Positions 35,140-46,256 of a stretch of 64,000 nucleotides of DNA are shown here, in pieces. This stretch comes from Owenia fusiformis (Eukaryota > Annelida > Polychaeta > Sabellida > Oweniidae). The notes beneath the pieces are model-generated. The model had not been told where the DNA came from, did not search any database, and saw nothing but the letters and a program-made list of their open reading frames with translations. Position numbers and translations under genes: made by a program. Each line of letters opens with the position of its first letter. The first letter of the stretch is position 1. Location: NCBI GenBank assembly GCA_903813345.2, contig CAIIXF020000008.1, positions 34,374,867 through 34,438,866 of the forward strand, in the 5' to 3' direction.

Positions 35140-36010
35140 AAAGAGGGAAATTGCCCTCTCTGATAGCACACACTTAGTTAAGGCACAGTATTTCGATTCA
35201 AATAATCGGAAACCAAAACTTAAAGACTGGTACATTCTGTTGGTCAGCACACCATTCATCAAACTCTTTATCACTTCATCATCTAGATTCTGGACAGCTG
35301 TATATGTAGTATAGGCTCTCTTGAGAATTTAGAGACTGCAGGCTGTGACTGTATGGCGGCCCTTCTGGTTCTGGTTCAAACCCATAAAAGAGGTTTAATA
35401 GCCTAAATGTTCAGCATATGAAAAGTGGGTGCCGCCCATGACTAGTCTTTAACAACTATGAAAATCAAAGAGAAACCATCTGGAAATAAAGAGGAAAATT
35501 CTCCTCCTGTCCTATAGCCCTCACATAGTCTAGGCACAGTATTTCAATTTAAATAATCAGAAACCAAAGCCTGAAGACTGGTACATTCTGTTGGTCAGCA
35601 CACCATTCATAAAACTGTTTAGGCACTTGGTCAGCACACCATTCATCAAACTGTTTAAGCACGTCATCATCTAGATTCTGGACAGTTGTATCTGTAGCAT
35701 AGGTTTTCTTCAGGAGAATATAGAGACTCGACATACATGTACATAGAATAGTGGATACATGTTGTAGATCTGGGACATTTGTTGCTTGCTTTCTTCTTTC
35801 TTCTAAACAGGGGTTTGATATGTTATGAGCCTTTAAGAAGTCAAATTCTAAGATTAATTATAGCACCTAACATCAAAAGAGTATCTGGTCTTATCCAGAA
35901 AGCTGAATTACATTCATTTATTCAACCCATGATAGAGATTTAATAACCTAAATGTTCAAGATATGAAAAGTGGGCGTCGCCCATGATTAGTCTTTAACAA
36001 TGATGAAAAT
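35140..36010. repeat. Tandem duplication with a decayed minus-strand coding fragment
   Basis: Two direct copies (about 35,140-35,475 and 35,500-36,005) share TGGTACATTCTGTTGGTCAG and CCTAAATGTTCA.GATATGAAAAG. The minus frame in the second (35,549-35,734) reads KTYATDTTVQNLDDDVLKQF then DEWCADQ, which is partly re-duplicated in itself; the first copy has stops. The protein is unrecognised. Confidence 0.7.
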
Positions 36011-36371
36011 TGATGATAAATCATCTTGTTATGTTTGCAAAATTTCTTTACCATGAAAATAGCACACTAAAACTGTGGTATGACCATATTCAAAGAAAAT
36101 TTTTTATGAAACAAATATTCCTATATCTCCCCACCCCCACGGGATTTGGTGGGAGGGGGTACTTATTATTTTTTGATCATTCTAGTGGACCACAAAAATG
36201 GCTCTGGCTCTTAAATCAAAGGGAAAGGTATTCTGATGATATGTGGAAAGTTTCATGCTTCGTTCCATGAACGAACTATTTGCCTGTTTTCTTGCACTAT
36301 TGATCTCGCTACATAAAGTGTTTTTCTATTGATATCAACGCACTGAATAAACCTAATTTAGAAACTGTTGC

Positions 36372-37095
36372 AACTAGAAAATGGCAACTCCACGAAGTAG
36401 CAAATCCCAACAAACAATATATAAATCATGAATCTGTACAGTCACAGTGTAATGTTTACCATCTACTCTTCCATTCAATAAATATTTGAGATCATTGTAG
36501 TATCATGTCACCATACTTTCAAGATAACTCTAAGTAATGGCGAATTCCTGCTCTTGGCAGCCATTTTGAATTTTCTCAGGCACTAATCAGAAAAACAATG
36601 CCATAATTGTGATCTACTCTAACATTTGTAAATTTGAGTATAAAACAAGAGCCATACTTTTAAGAGATCAGAAAATAATTGCGAAATCCCACATGGGGCC
36701 ATTTTGAATTTCACAAGGCCCAAATCAGAAAAATGATACAATATTTGCAATATACTCTAAATTGCCTTTCAATTGCATTAAGTTATACTTAAAAAACATC
36801 TAAAAATTAATGCAAATTCATGGCCCCTGGGGGCCAGGGTGAAAAACACGGGATAGATAGATGGATGGATGGATGAATGGATAGATAGAGGTTGTGAACA
36901 TACTATTAAAATTTCAAATAAAATGTTTAAACTGAAAAACATAAGATTTTTGCAAAAAATTCTCGCCATTTTTAAACCGGCGGCCATCTTGAAAATTTTT
37001 TTAAATAAAACTATTCACCAATATACATCTTTCCAGGAAATATGAAGAAAATCTGTTCACTAGTATTCGAGTTATCTTCCTGATGGACAGACGGA
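36372..37095. mobile_element. Second copy of the ATCCCAAC(G/A)AAC repeat, truncated
   Basis: Starts AACTAGAAAATGGCAACTCC and follows the 32.8-kb element through CATTTTGAATTTTCTCAGG, a GGATGGATGGATG simple repeat and TTTTTAAACCGGCGGCCATC. It ends without the right-hand GTTCGTTGGGAT end. Diverged from the first copy by indels. Confidence 0.72.
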
Positions 37096-37097
37096 GG

Positions 37098-39019
37098 AGA
37101 ATAGACCATTGGCGAAGTGCTAAAATTCCCCATTGCCATACCATATCTAGTCCTTTAAATATAAGTGTATTTTGCTCCTTTTAGGTCATGGGTGTGACAA
37201 TTGACCAATGGCGGAGTGCTATAGGCAACTTCCAACGACATGACCCTGCCAACTCTAGTTTTTTGTAATAGCTGAGACCCTGACGAACAATCTCCAATTG
37301 CCATATTACGCCTGGTCCTTTAAACATAAGTGTATTTTGTTATTACTTTTAGGTCATAGGTGTGACAATAGACCAGTAGCGGAGTGCTATAGGCAATTTC
37401 CACCCACATAGCCCCATCAACTCCAGTTATGAAATAGCAGAGGCCTCGAGAAATAATCCCCAATTGCCATATCATGCCTGGTCATTTAAAGGGTTCCGAT
37501 TAGCATCCCGTATAAAAACAATATGGGGGCTCCAGGCGAATCAACTGGATCAGTCCATTTTTAAGAAATAAGGGGAGTTCTGTAAAATCCAGTTTATTGA
37601 AATTGTCTTTGAGATAAAGTAATCCGTTTATAATGATTTTGAAAACGTTATCCAAAGAGTGATTGCGTTCAAAGAATACATGTACAACAGCCAATATAAA
37701 TCCTTGTATTAGAAACCGGTTTGTCTTGCTTTGTTTCATTTGTAGGATATTTCATATGCCAAGCTGTGTGCTATTACGTTATGGGGAAATTTAGATGCCA
37801 ATTTTTCCTTATTATACACAAATAGAAGATCCTGAAACTTCACCCATAAATGTGGAATTGATTTGTCAAAATAAAAATCACCCTTTTATAAATGTGTGAC
37901 GATCTATAATATACTTATGCTATATAATAGTTAGAGGTGTTGACACAACGACCTCGAACCTGTGAACCCTTGAGTATTATTCCGGGATCGGGCCTTTTAT
38001 ACTAAACGGTGAGCAACACCAGAAACGAGCGTTCGATTTGCTAAACGATATGCGTCACCCTTTAAACATAAGTGTATTTTGTTACATTTAGGTATGGGTG
38101 TGACAATAGACCAGTGGCGGAGTGCTATAGGCAACTTCCACCAACATGGCCCCGCCAACTCCAGTTATGAAATAGCAGAGGCTTTGAAAAATAATCCCCA
38201 ATTGCCATATCATGCCTGGTCCTTTAAACGTAAGAGTATTTTGTTACTTTTAGGTCATGGGTGTGACAATAAACCAATGGCGGAGTGCTACAGGCAATTT
38301 CCAACCACATAGCCCCATCAACTCCAGTTATGAAATAGCAGAGGCTTTGAAAAATAATCCCCAATTGCCATATCACGCCTGGTCCTTTAAACATAAGAGT
38401 ATTTTGTTACTTTTAGGTCATGGGTGTGACAATAGACCAGTGGCGGAGTGCTATAGGCAACTTCCACCCACATGGCCCCACCAACTCCAGTTATGAAATA
38501 GCAGAAGCCTTGAGAAATAATCCCCAATTGCCTTATCACACCTGGTCCTTTAATCATAAGTGTATTTTGTTACTTTTAGGTCATGAGTGTGACAATAGAC
38601 CAACGGAAGAGTGCTATAGGCAACTTCCACCCACATGGCCCTATCAACTCCAGCTATGAAATAACAGAGGCCTTGAGGAACAATCCCCAATTGCCATATC
38701 ACGCCTGGTCCTTTACACATAAGTGTATTTTGTTACTTTTAGGTCATGAGTGTGACAATAGACCAATGGAGGAGTGCTATAGGCAACTTCCACCCACATG
38801 GCCCTATCAACTCCAGCTATGAAATAGCAGAGGCCTTGAGGAACAATCCCCAATTGTCATATCACGCCTGGTCCTTTACACATAAGTGTATTTTGTTACT
38901 TTTAGGTCATGGGTGTGACAATAGACCAATGGCGGAGTGCTATAGGCAATTTCCACCCACATGGCCCCATCAACTCCAGTTATGAAATAGCAGAGGCCCT
39001 GAGGAACAATCCCCAGTTG
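37098..39019 (+). repeat. 163-bp tandem leader-exon array
   Basis: Eight recognisable units have starts at 37,188, 37,356 (ATA in place of ATG), 38,094, 38,257, 38,420, 38,583, 38,746 and 38,909, plus a truncated unit at 37,098. The last six are spaced exactly 163 bp. Each has an acceptor-like TTTTGTTACTTTTAG, then a frame starting MGVTIDQWRSAIGNF (37 residues, to NNPQL), then 52 bp of linker. As 163 is not a multiple of 3, reading through shifts frame and stops in the next unit. Only the last unit joins the downstream gene. Confidence 0.93.
37490..38061. mobile_element. TTAA-flanked insertion (piggyBac-like MITE)
   Basis: 572 bp between duplicated TTAA (37486-37489 and 38062-38065) in the linker of the 163-bp array. 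The ends are AGGGT and ACCCT, as in piggyBac-type elements, but the inverted match does not extend beyond five bases. The minus ORF inside (37,500-37,739) has no transposase motif. The TTAA site is part of the array linker (CTTTAAACATAAG), so the empty site is seen in the other units. Confidence 0.75.
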
Positions 39020-39236
39020 CTGATTGTGATCACCTTCCTCCTCTTGATGGGGGGTGTTGAGCCCAATCCTGGACCCAGGAATTTTAAAAATGCAATAGCT
39101 AAGGCACTGGGAACCAATCCTCTATTGTTAGGTGCCCTTCCTCTACTGAAAGGAGTGACTAATCCATCTTCAAATGCAATGCCTCTGACAGAAAGACATG
39201 TGGTCAGACTGATAACAGATACTGTATCTAACCCAG
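38909..39236 (+). CDS. Exon 1 of NTase-TPR gene: leader with 2A-like peptide
   Basis: Encodes 109 residues plus one base. The leader MGVTIDQWRSAIGNF is shared with the upstream array units. A hydrophobic stretch LLIVITFLLLM (about 37-47) leads directly to GGVEPNPGP, which fits the 2A consensus (D/G)(V/I)ExNPGP with skipping expected between Gly55 and Pro56. The donor CCCAG|GTAAGAG is strong. A 2A after a short hydrophobic leader has been described as a signal sequence that gives two protein pools in some sea-urchin NLR-type proteins; here it is inferred. The upstream promoter is not identified. Confidence 0.8.
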
Positions 39237-39443
39237 GTAAGAGTTAAAAGGGATACAAGCTAAAAGACTGTAAATGGTGTATGTAACTTATTGATAAAGC
39301 AAAAGCATTATGATTTGTTTTTCTCTGATATATTAACTTTAACATTACTTTATATCTTCCCTGAAACACTTAAAATGGCAGGAAACAGATGACAATCATA
39401 AAATAAACTTGCTATGAACTGGCAATAGCATTTAATTTTGCAG

Positions 39444-42400
39444 AGACTGGTGATGCAATGTATTTGCTAGGTCAGAAAATAACTGCATGTCATCAGAAGA
39501 CAGAGCTCAAAAAGCAAGCTGGGTACATGTATGAATTGGGATTAGCTTATGCCAAACTGGCATGTGAGACATCAGATCATTGGCAGTTCATCTATGCAAC
39601 AGCACTCTTCAATGCAGCACTACAACGCATTGAGAAAAAGCCAAAGGCTGTTGGAGGCATCCTAGGTAAGTGTTTACCTCTAAGTGTTAGAGGCAAACAT
39701 ATACTAACTGTACAATCTATAACTGACCAGTTGCAACGGATAGAGACTGAATTTCTTAAAACAGTATCTAAAGTCAACAATGAATCAACTGCAGACTGTA
39801 CAAAAAGGTACAAGAATCATCTGGATCAAGTAAGGACATATTCTACTGATACCATAAATAAGATTCATAAAAATGACATGCAGGTTGATAGTGATACATC
39901 TGAAATGAGTGATGAATGTGAAGACAGGCTGATAGTAAACAGCAAGAAGTTCTACAATAACCTTACAAGTCAGATAAAAGAGTTTCATGAGTTAGTATTT
40001 GATGAATGTGTTAAAGTACTAGGTGCTCCAATGTGTAGGTTTGTGTTTCTAGGGTTAGGTTCACTGGCTAGAAAGGAGGTAACTGCATGGTCTGATCTTG
40101 AGTCAGCAATCATATATGACCCAACTGGCAAAACACCCTCAGAAATTAATGAGACGAAAAAGTATTTCAGGGTTCTCATGCATTATTTTCACATGAAAAT
40201 CATCAATTTGGGTGAAACTCGTTTAAATGTGCTAGATATCCCTGTGCTCTGTGATTTTAATTCAAAACTCAGTCCAAATTTAAAAGACAATAATTTCTAT
40301 GACACCTTCACTAAACAAGGACTTGCCTTTGATGGCACTCTACCTAAAGCAAGCAAGACACCTCTTGGCAGAAAGTCCACCAGTGTTCCAAATATAAAAT
40401 CTGATGAACTAGAGCTTATAATGACACTTGAAGAAATGGCTAAATGTCAGTCGACAGATATTTCAATTAAAGAAGGGTATCACCTTAGTGATGTGCTCCT
40501 TACATCTACCATTATTAAAGGAGACAAATCTCTTTGGGATATGTACAATGAGAAGGTTCATAATTCAATTGAATCGAAGTCAGTATCTAATCCAAGTATC
40601 TCGATAGGTCAAGAACGCGGATATGTCACATTAAAGGATGACTTAAAAAATTATGACAGCAATCCTTTAACACCTGAGTCGTTTCAAAAACAAATGCGCA
40701 CAAAACACTCCATCTACAGATTTGCCACAATATCTATCAACATTCTCAAACTTATATATCATTGTAAGTCAGTAAGCCCCCTTGACATCTTAGAGGAGTT
40801 GGAACAGAAACAGGTTCTGACTGAGAGAGCCAAGAAGGACTTACAAGTGATGGTTTGCCTAGCCACAAATATGAGACATCTAGTGTACAGCAGATATGAC
40901 CAACAAGAAGAGATGGTATCCTTCCTGGCTCCAAATCCCAGTCAAGGAACAGTTAATTCAGAAGTAGTATCTGTGAGGGATTTCAATGCAATATACAGGT
41001 TCTATGCTACATTATTCCCCTGGTCTGAATTTCTAAAAACACACTCCACAGATCTTGCAAAATGCGCACATCTAGCTAGATATATTAATAACAGTGATAA
41101 TATTAAGGGACAACTCCATGAAGAAATGCTATTCACTGACAATGCACTCAAAGCCTATATACGTGAAGAAGAGAGGCTCCTCTTACTTGAAGGGAAAGAA
41201 AACAAAATCAAAAGCAGCAATATAAAACAAAACATAGGCAATCTTTATGAATTGCAGGGAAGGTATGATCTGTCAATGAAATACTATGAACAAAGCCTCA
41301 CAATGTACAAACAGATGTATGGTAAATCCCCACATTCTGGAATAGCAAAATCACTTTATGGTATAGGTAAAGCGTATACAGGAAGAGGTGCTTATACCAA
41401 TGCAATTAAATACTATGAGCAAAGTTTGACAATGATGAACCAAGTGTATATGAATCAACCAAATCCAATAATAGCAAAAATACTGACTAGTTTTGGAGAT
41501 GCATATTACAGGACAGCCAATTATGACATAGCAATTAGATACCATGAGCAAAGTCTAGATATGTACAAAAAGTTACCCGAGGACAAAGCACATTCTGGGG
41601 AAGCGGATACAATTAAGAACATTGGTATGACACACCATAGTAAAGGTGAATATGACCAGGCTATTCAATACTACAATCAGAGTCTGGACATGTACAGAGA
41701 GACATATGGAGACCAGTCCCATCCTAGAATAGCAAATACACTAAACAACATTGGAATTGCATACAGTGATAAAGGTGAACATGACAAGGCTATTCAATAC
41801 TACAATCAGAGTCTGGACATGTACAGAGAGACATATGGAGACCAGTCCCATCCTAGAATAGCAAATACACTAAACAACATTGGAACTGCATACTGGAGTA
41901 AAGGTGAACATGACCAGGCTATTCAATACTACAATCAGAGTCTGGACATGAAGAGAGAGACATATGGAGACCAGTCCCATCCTAGAATAGCAAATACACT
42001 AAACAACATTGGAACTGCATACAGTGATAAAGGTGAACATGACAAGGTTATTCAATACTACAATCAGAGTCTGGACATGTATAGAGAGATATATGAAGAC
42101 CAGTCACATCCAGACATAGCAATGACACTAAACAACATTGGTAGACCATACAAAGATAAAGGTGAACATGACCAGGCTATTCAATACTACAATCAGAGTC
42201 TGGACATGTACAGAGAGACATATGGAGAACAGTCCCATCCTAGAATAGCAAATACACTAAACAACATTGGAACTGCATACAGTGATAAAGGTGAACATGA
42301 CAAGGCTATTCAACACTACAATCAGAGTCTGGACATGTACAGAGAGACATATGGAGACCAGTCACATCCTAGCATAGAAAATACACTAAACAACATTGGT

Positions 42401-42655
42401 ACTGCATACAGTGATAAAGGTAAACATGACCAGGCTATTCAATACTACAATCAGAGTCTGGACATGAAGAGAGAGACATATGGAGACCAGTCACATCCTA
42501 GCATAGCAAGGACACTAAACAATATTGGTGATGCATACTCATTGAAAGGTGAGAGGACTAAGGCTATGGAATACCATAAACAGAGTAGAGACATGAAGAA
42601 ACAGTTAAACAAAAACAGGATTCATCATACACATCAAACCACCGGAAGTAAATAA
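39444..42655 (+). CDS. Exon 2: nucleotidyltransferase-like domain plus TPRs
   Basis: The acceptor (TTAATTTTGCAG) joins exon 1 in frame (G|AG = Glu), giving a protein of about 1,179 residues. At about 308-330 is GLGSLARKEVTAWSDLESAI, the GS-x(10)-D-x-E signature of the polymerase-beta NTase superfamily (DUF294/GlnD-like); a third acidic residue may be in LDIPVLCDF near 372. Eleven 43-residue TPRs follow from about 700; repeats 4-10 are almost identical (LNNIGTAYSDKGEHDKAIQY). The order NTase, helical linker, TPR is known in marine invertebrate proteins of unclear function. Substrate is unknown. Confidence 0.85.
41650..42540 (+). repeat. 129-bp tandem TPR repeats inside the gene
   Basis: Seven consecutive 129-bp units encode the 43-residue TPR. 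DNA identity between units is very high (shared TACAATCAGAGTCTGGACATG), while the three repeats before them are diverged. This indicates recent unit expansion or gene conversion, so repeat number is likely to vary between alleles. Confidence 0.93.
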
Positions 42656-42788
42656 AATCACGAAGTCGAACCTGATTTCACGGAGATAAAATCTGGTCAA
42701 CGATCGTCAAGAGTCCACATACTCTACATTTAACACGCTAGGATTGTTTATGAATGTACAAGGATTTATTTTATGTACAAGCTGTGAC

Positions 42789-42794
42789 AATAAA
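42789..42794 (+). terminator. Candidate poly(A) signal of the NTase-TPR gene
   Basis: AATAAA about 135 bp after the stop codon, before the LINE at about 42,850. It is the only canonical signal between the gene and that element. Confidence 0.5.
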
Positions 42795-42968
42795 TACTCT
42801 GGTATGTGACAATTTTACGTATAAAACATCTTACACAATTATCAATAGGGCGTAACCGACATGGAAAACCAGTTCTGTGACCTACTTCTCCATTCAAAAA
42901 ACGCGGACGTCAGAGACGCTATGTAAATAACAACATCAGCACATGTTTTGATTGACAATATCATCAAT

Positions 42969-44539
42969 ATGGCTGGCTGCAACTCAGATCATTCTGATGG
43001 CATGGAATCAGATTATGAAGATGTAGATGATATAGCTACGCAAACAGAAAGCCAAACATTTGAACATATTAAACATTTATGCGGAGGAAAATCCCGAGAA
43101 GAATTCAAAATGAAATATCTCGTATTCAATCCTCGGACGATCACCTACGAGATGTAAGATCGAGTCTATTCGCTCTTGCAAAACAACGTAGGCCCAAGGA
43201 TATTCCAAGAGGAACACTCATCAACAGACGTACCTCAGATAAAATATGCGATGATTGCTACATACTATATCACTTCTTGGAAGGTGATTGTAATGTGAGT
43301 GAAACTAAAACAATACTTAGTTGCAAACAATCCATCAGCAGTGCGCCAACACAAACAAGGGCAAATGAAAATGACAATTCACCGTCTGAGACACTACTAA
43401 CCCATATCCTCTCCTTGAAGGATATTGTTAGAGAAAATCAGGTAGAATCCAATGAAAATATATGTAACCTTAAGAAGCAAATACTTGAAATCAGTTCAAA
43501 AAATCAGAATGAAATCATTTCTCTGAAACAAAAAGAGCAGAACCTCCGCGACAATATCGCACAACTTAAGAAGGAGCTGAGACTAGTTAAACAGTCGTCT
43601 AATGAAAAAGATGATACGCTACGAGCTCTAGAGGAAATCATAAAACAGAAAGATATCTTACTGTCCAAAAAGATAGCAAGTATAGAAAACAGCCTAACAT
43701 GCATAACAAAGAACAAGAAATCACCCCCTCCTGCAACTGATCCCAACGAAACACCGAAGCAACAAACCGAAGAAGAACAACAAAACAGGTGTGAACACAA
43801 TCAAAACCATACACATGATAATGGTGACAATAGCAAAACAATGGCACATGAACGACAGCGATATCTTTCTGCGCAATGCTCAACATCAAGACAAAATGAA
43901 CGCGAAAATTTACCAGAAATAAAAAGTACAACCATGGAACTCACAAGACCAAGCAATGGCGCTGCCGTCACACCTGTTACAGAGAACAACAAGCCAGAAC
44001 AACACCATACATTGTCTACGAGTTGCTCTACTAAGCCTAATAAAACTACAAATCAGATGAAAACCACCAAAGAAACCATAAATTCACAAGACCCGGAAGC
44101 AACAACGATCCTTTCACGAATAACCTACAGGTCCAACAAAACAAACCCTAAGACATCCTATGATGAAAGCATTGGAGACTGGCGATCGAAATCATTTCCG
44201 TTGGATGATTATGACGATGGGTTCGAAGGCGCCAAACCAAGACGGAAAGTTAAATGGCTAGTGCTATCAAGAATCAACTCACGTCTCTCGTGGCCTGATC
44301 TCCAAAATAAAATCATTAAATACGCACAACGTAAAAATGTTGAATTAACATTCGTCAGGCACTTAAAATCAGGTGACGTAAGAAATTCATACAGTCTCAA
44401 ATGGTATACTCTTCGCATCAATGTTAACACAAATGACTGTGACTCAGCTTTAAGGAAAGACTTCTGGCCTGAGAATATTATTTGTAGAGAATGGATCAGT
44501 GACCACGAGGAATCTCCACATGCATCAATATGGGAGTAA
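42969..44539 (+). pseudogene. LINE ORF1, coiled coil, frameshifted near the start
   Basis: An acidic N-terminus (MAGCNSDHSDGMESDYEDVD) is in one frame to 43,157 and the rest in another (43,079-44,539), so there is one frameshift near 43,110-43,140. The middle is a coiled coil (LKQKEQNLRDNIAQLKKELR), followed by a polar, low-complexity linker. The C-terminal domain (SRLSWPDLQNKIIKYAQ, FVRHLKSGDVRNSYSLKWY) resembles ORF1p C-terminal domains of CR1/L2-type elements. The stop overlaps the ORF2 start by 10 bp. Confidence 0.8.
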
Positions 44540-46069
44540 AACCAAAGTTATCATTATGTAATATGTTACACGTAGCCTTTTTGGTATTAGTCAGTCATAT
44601 CATATCCTCATACGCGACATCTATTAATATGCATAAGCAAACAAGTGATCTTAGGTTATTCTGCTGGAATTCACAAGGAATAATGTATGGTGCACCATAT
44701 ATATCTCAACACCTGAAGTCAGTCGACATTGCAGTGATCACTGAACACTGGTTACATTCTGGTTCAATTAATTTCTGTAATACACTTGATTTAGATTTTA
44801 CAAGTAATGTAATCACAGATCATCGTCTCAATGTAGATAATCCAAAAAGGCCACGTGGTATAGGGGGAGTTTGTATAATATATAGAAAATCACTACATGC
44901 TAAGCATATTAAATTGAATTTCGAATCTGATAGGATTTGTGGAATTGAAATGACCGTCAATGGATACACTTTTTATTTTCGGTGTATACATGCAATCGAC
45001 CAACAGCTCAATTCACGAATATAAAGAATGTCTCAATCTTTTAGATGATTTATATAATATATATAGCCCAAAGGGCAATATAATTCTGTATGGCGATTTC
45101 AATGCACATTTGTCCAGAGATATCTGCCCTAGAATACAAGGGACCAGTAATTATAGAGGTAAATTGATTGAAACATTCTTAACTGAAAATAATCTATTAT
45201 CGATCAATTGTCAAACATTAGCAACAGGTCCTTGGTTTACGTACTACAACGATGCAGTGCAAACATGTATTGATCACATCTTTATCAAAAATGCAGGTAT
45301 AGATTGTATTAAAAAATGTGTAGTACTAGATGACCATCCACTGAACTTATCTGATCATCATCCCATTTACCTCGTAATGTCGCTTAATCAGTTAACATTG
45401 AAATATATAGCAGACAGCATCCCCAGGCCCAACTGGAACAAAGCCAGTGAACAACATCTACTCTTATATAAGAATTATATCGCAACTCGATTGAACCCCT
45501 GTTTAATTGAATGTGATACTGTTGACGACACAGAACAGCTCACCAATGAACTTACAAATATTCTGAGAAGTGCGTCAAAACTCCATCTACCGAAATCTAA
45601 ATATAAGCCCTTTCTCAAGCCATATTGGAAATCGCACGATCTTAAACCACTGCATGATAACATGAGGCATGCTCGGCAAATATGGATAGCAGCTGGTAAA
45701 CCAAGGGGCAATCAGTTTGCCTCGTATTCCTCATACAAGCATGATAAAATATTATTCTCTAATGCCTTAAGAATCGCCAAATTACATTACGAACGTGAAT
45801 TATACAACGACCTTGAATCCGCTGCAGAAGTTGACATTAATACATTTTACAAAGCAGTGCGCAACACAACAAATGGACCGTCAACCTGCCACGAACTTAA
45901 AATTGGAAGTGAGATTATAAGGGACCCAGATAGAATACGAGATGAATGGGCAAATTATTTTGAAAATCTTGGGAAGCCCAAAAGTTACCCCAATTTTGAT
46001 GACAATTTTAAAGCTAAAATCGAACACGACTTCAAACAGATCATCGGAACGAACAAAAATAGCTTGTAA
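44530..46069 (+). pseudogene. LINE ORF2 endonuclease part, frameshifted
   Basis: APE-type endonuclease. FCWNSQGI, VITEHWL and YGDFNAH supply the Asn, Glu and Asp/Asn positions, and LSDHHPIYL the catalytic His. The frame changes near 44,985 (YTFYF / FGVYMQSTNS), consistent with a one-base deletion. It ends at 46,067 where the RT-core deletion puts it out of phase. The N-terminus has a hydrophobic segment (LHVAFLVLVSHIISSYA). Confidence 0.88.
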
Positions 46070-46246
46070 AAAAGCCAAACAATCATTCCATGCTCTCAAT
46101 AAAATTGGAATGAGAAACGGAGCCATGAATCCGCTAGCCTCGGTCAAAATATGGAAAAGTGTCATAATCCCCTCTGCGCTCTATGGTTCAGAACTATGGG
46201 GAAAATTAACCAAGTCTGAACTAAACAATCTTGAAACAAGGCATTA
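46040..46246 (+). pseudogene. LINE RT thumb fragment after internal deletion
   Basis: The segment KKAKQSFHALNKIGMRNGAM, then VIIPSALYGSELWGKL, is the conserved region after the RT palm. It follows the endonuclease linker directly, so several hundred residues (fingers, palm, catalytic ADD) are deleted. It stops at LETRH, where the GGTCA element is inserted. Confidence 0.8.
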
Positions 46247-46256
46247 ACATGACAAA

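Noticed and set aside
43504-43992. Minus-strand ORFs opposite LINE ORF1
   Set aside because: Shadows of the ORF1 coiled-coil and linker coding sequence.
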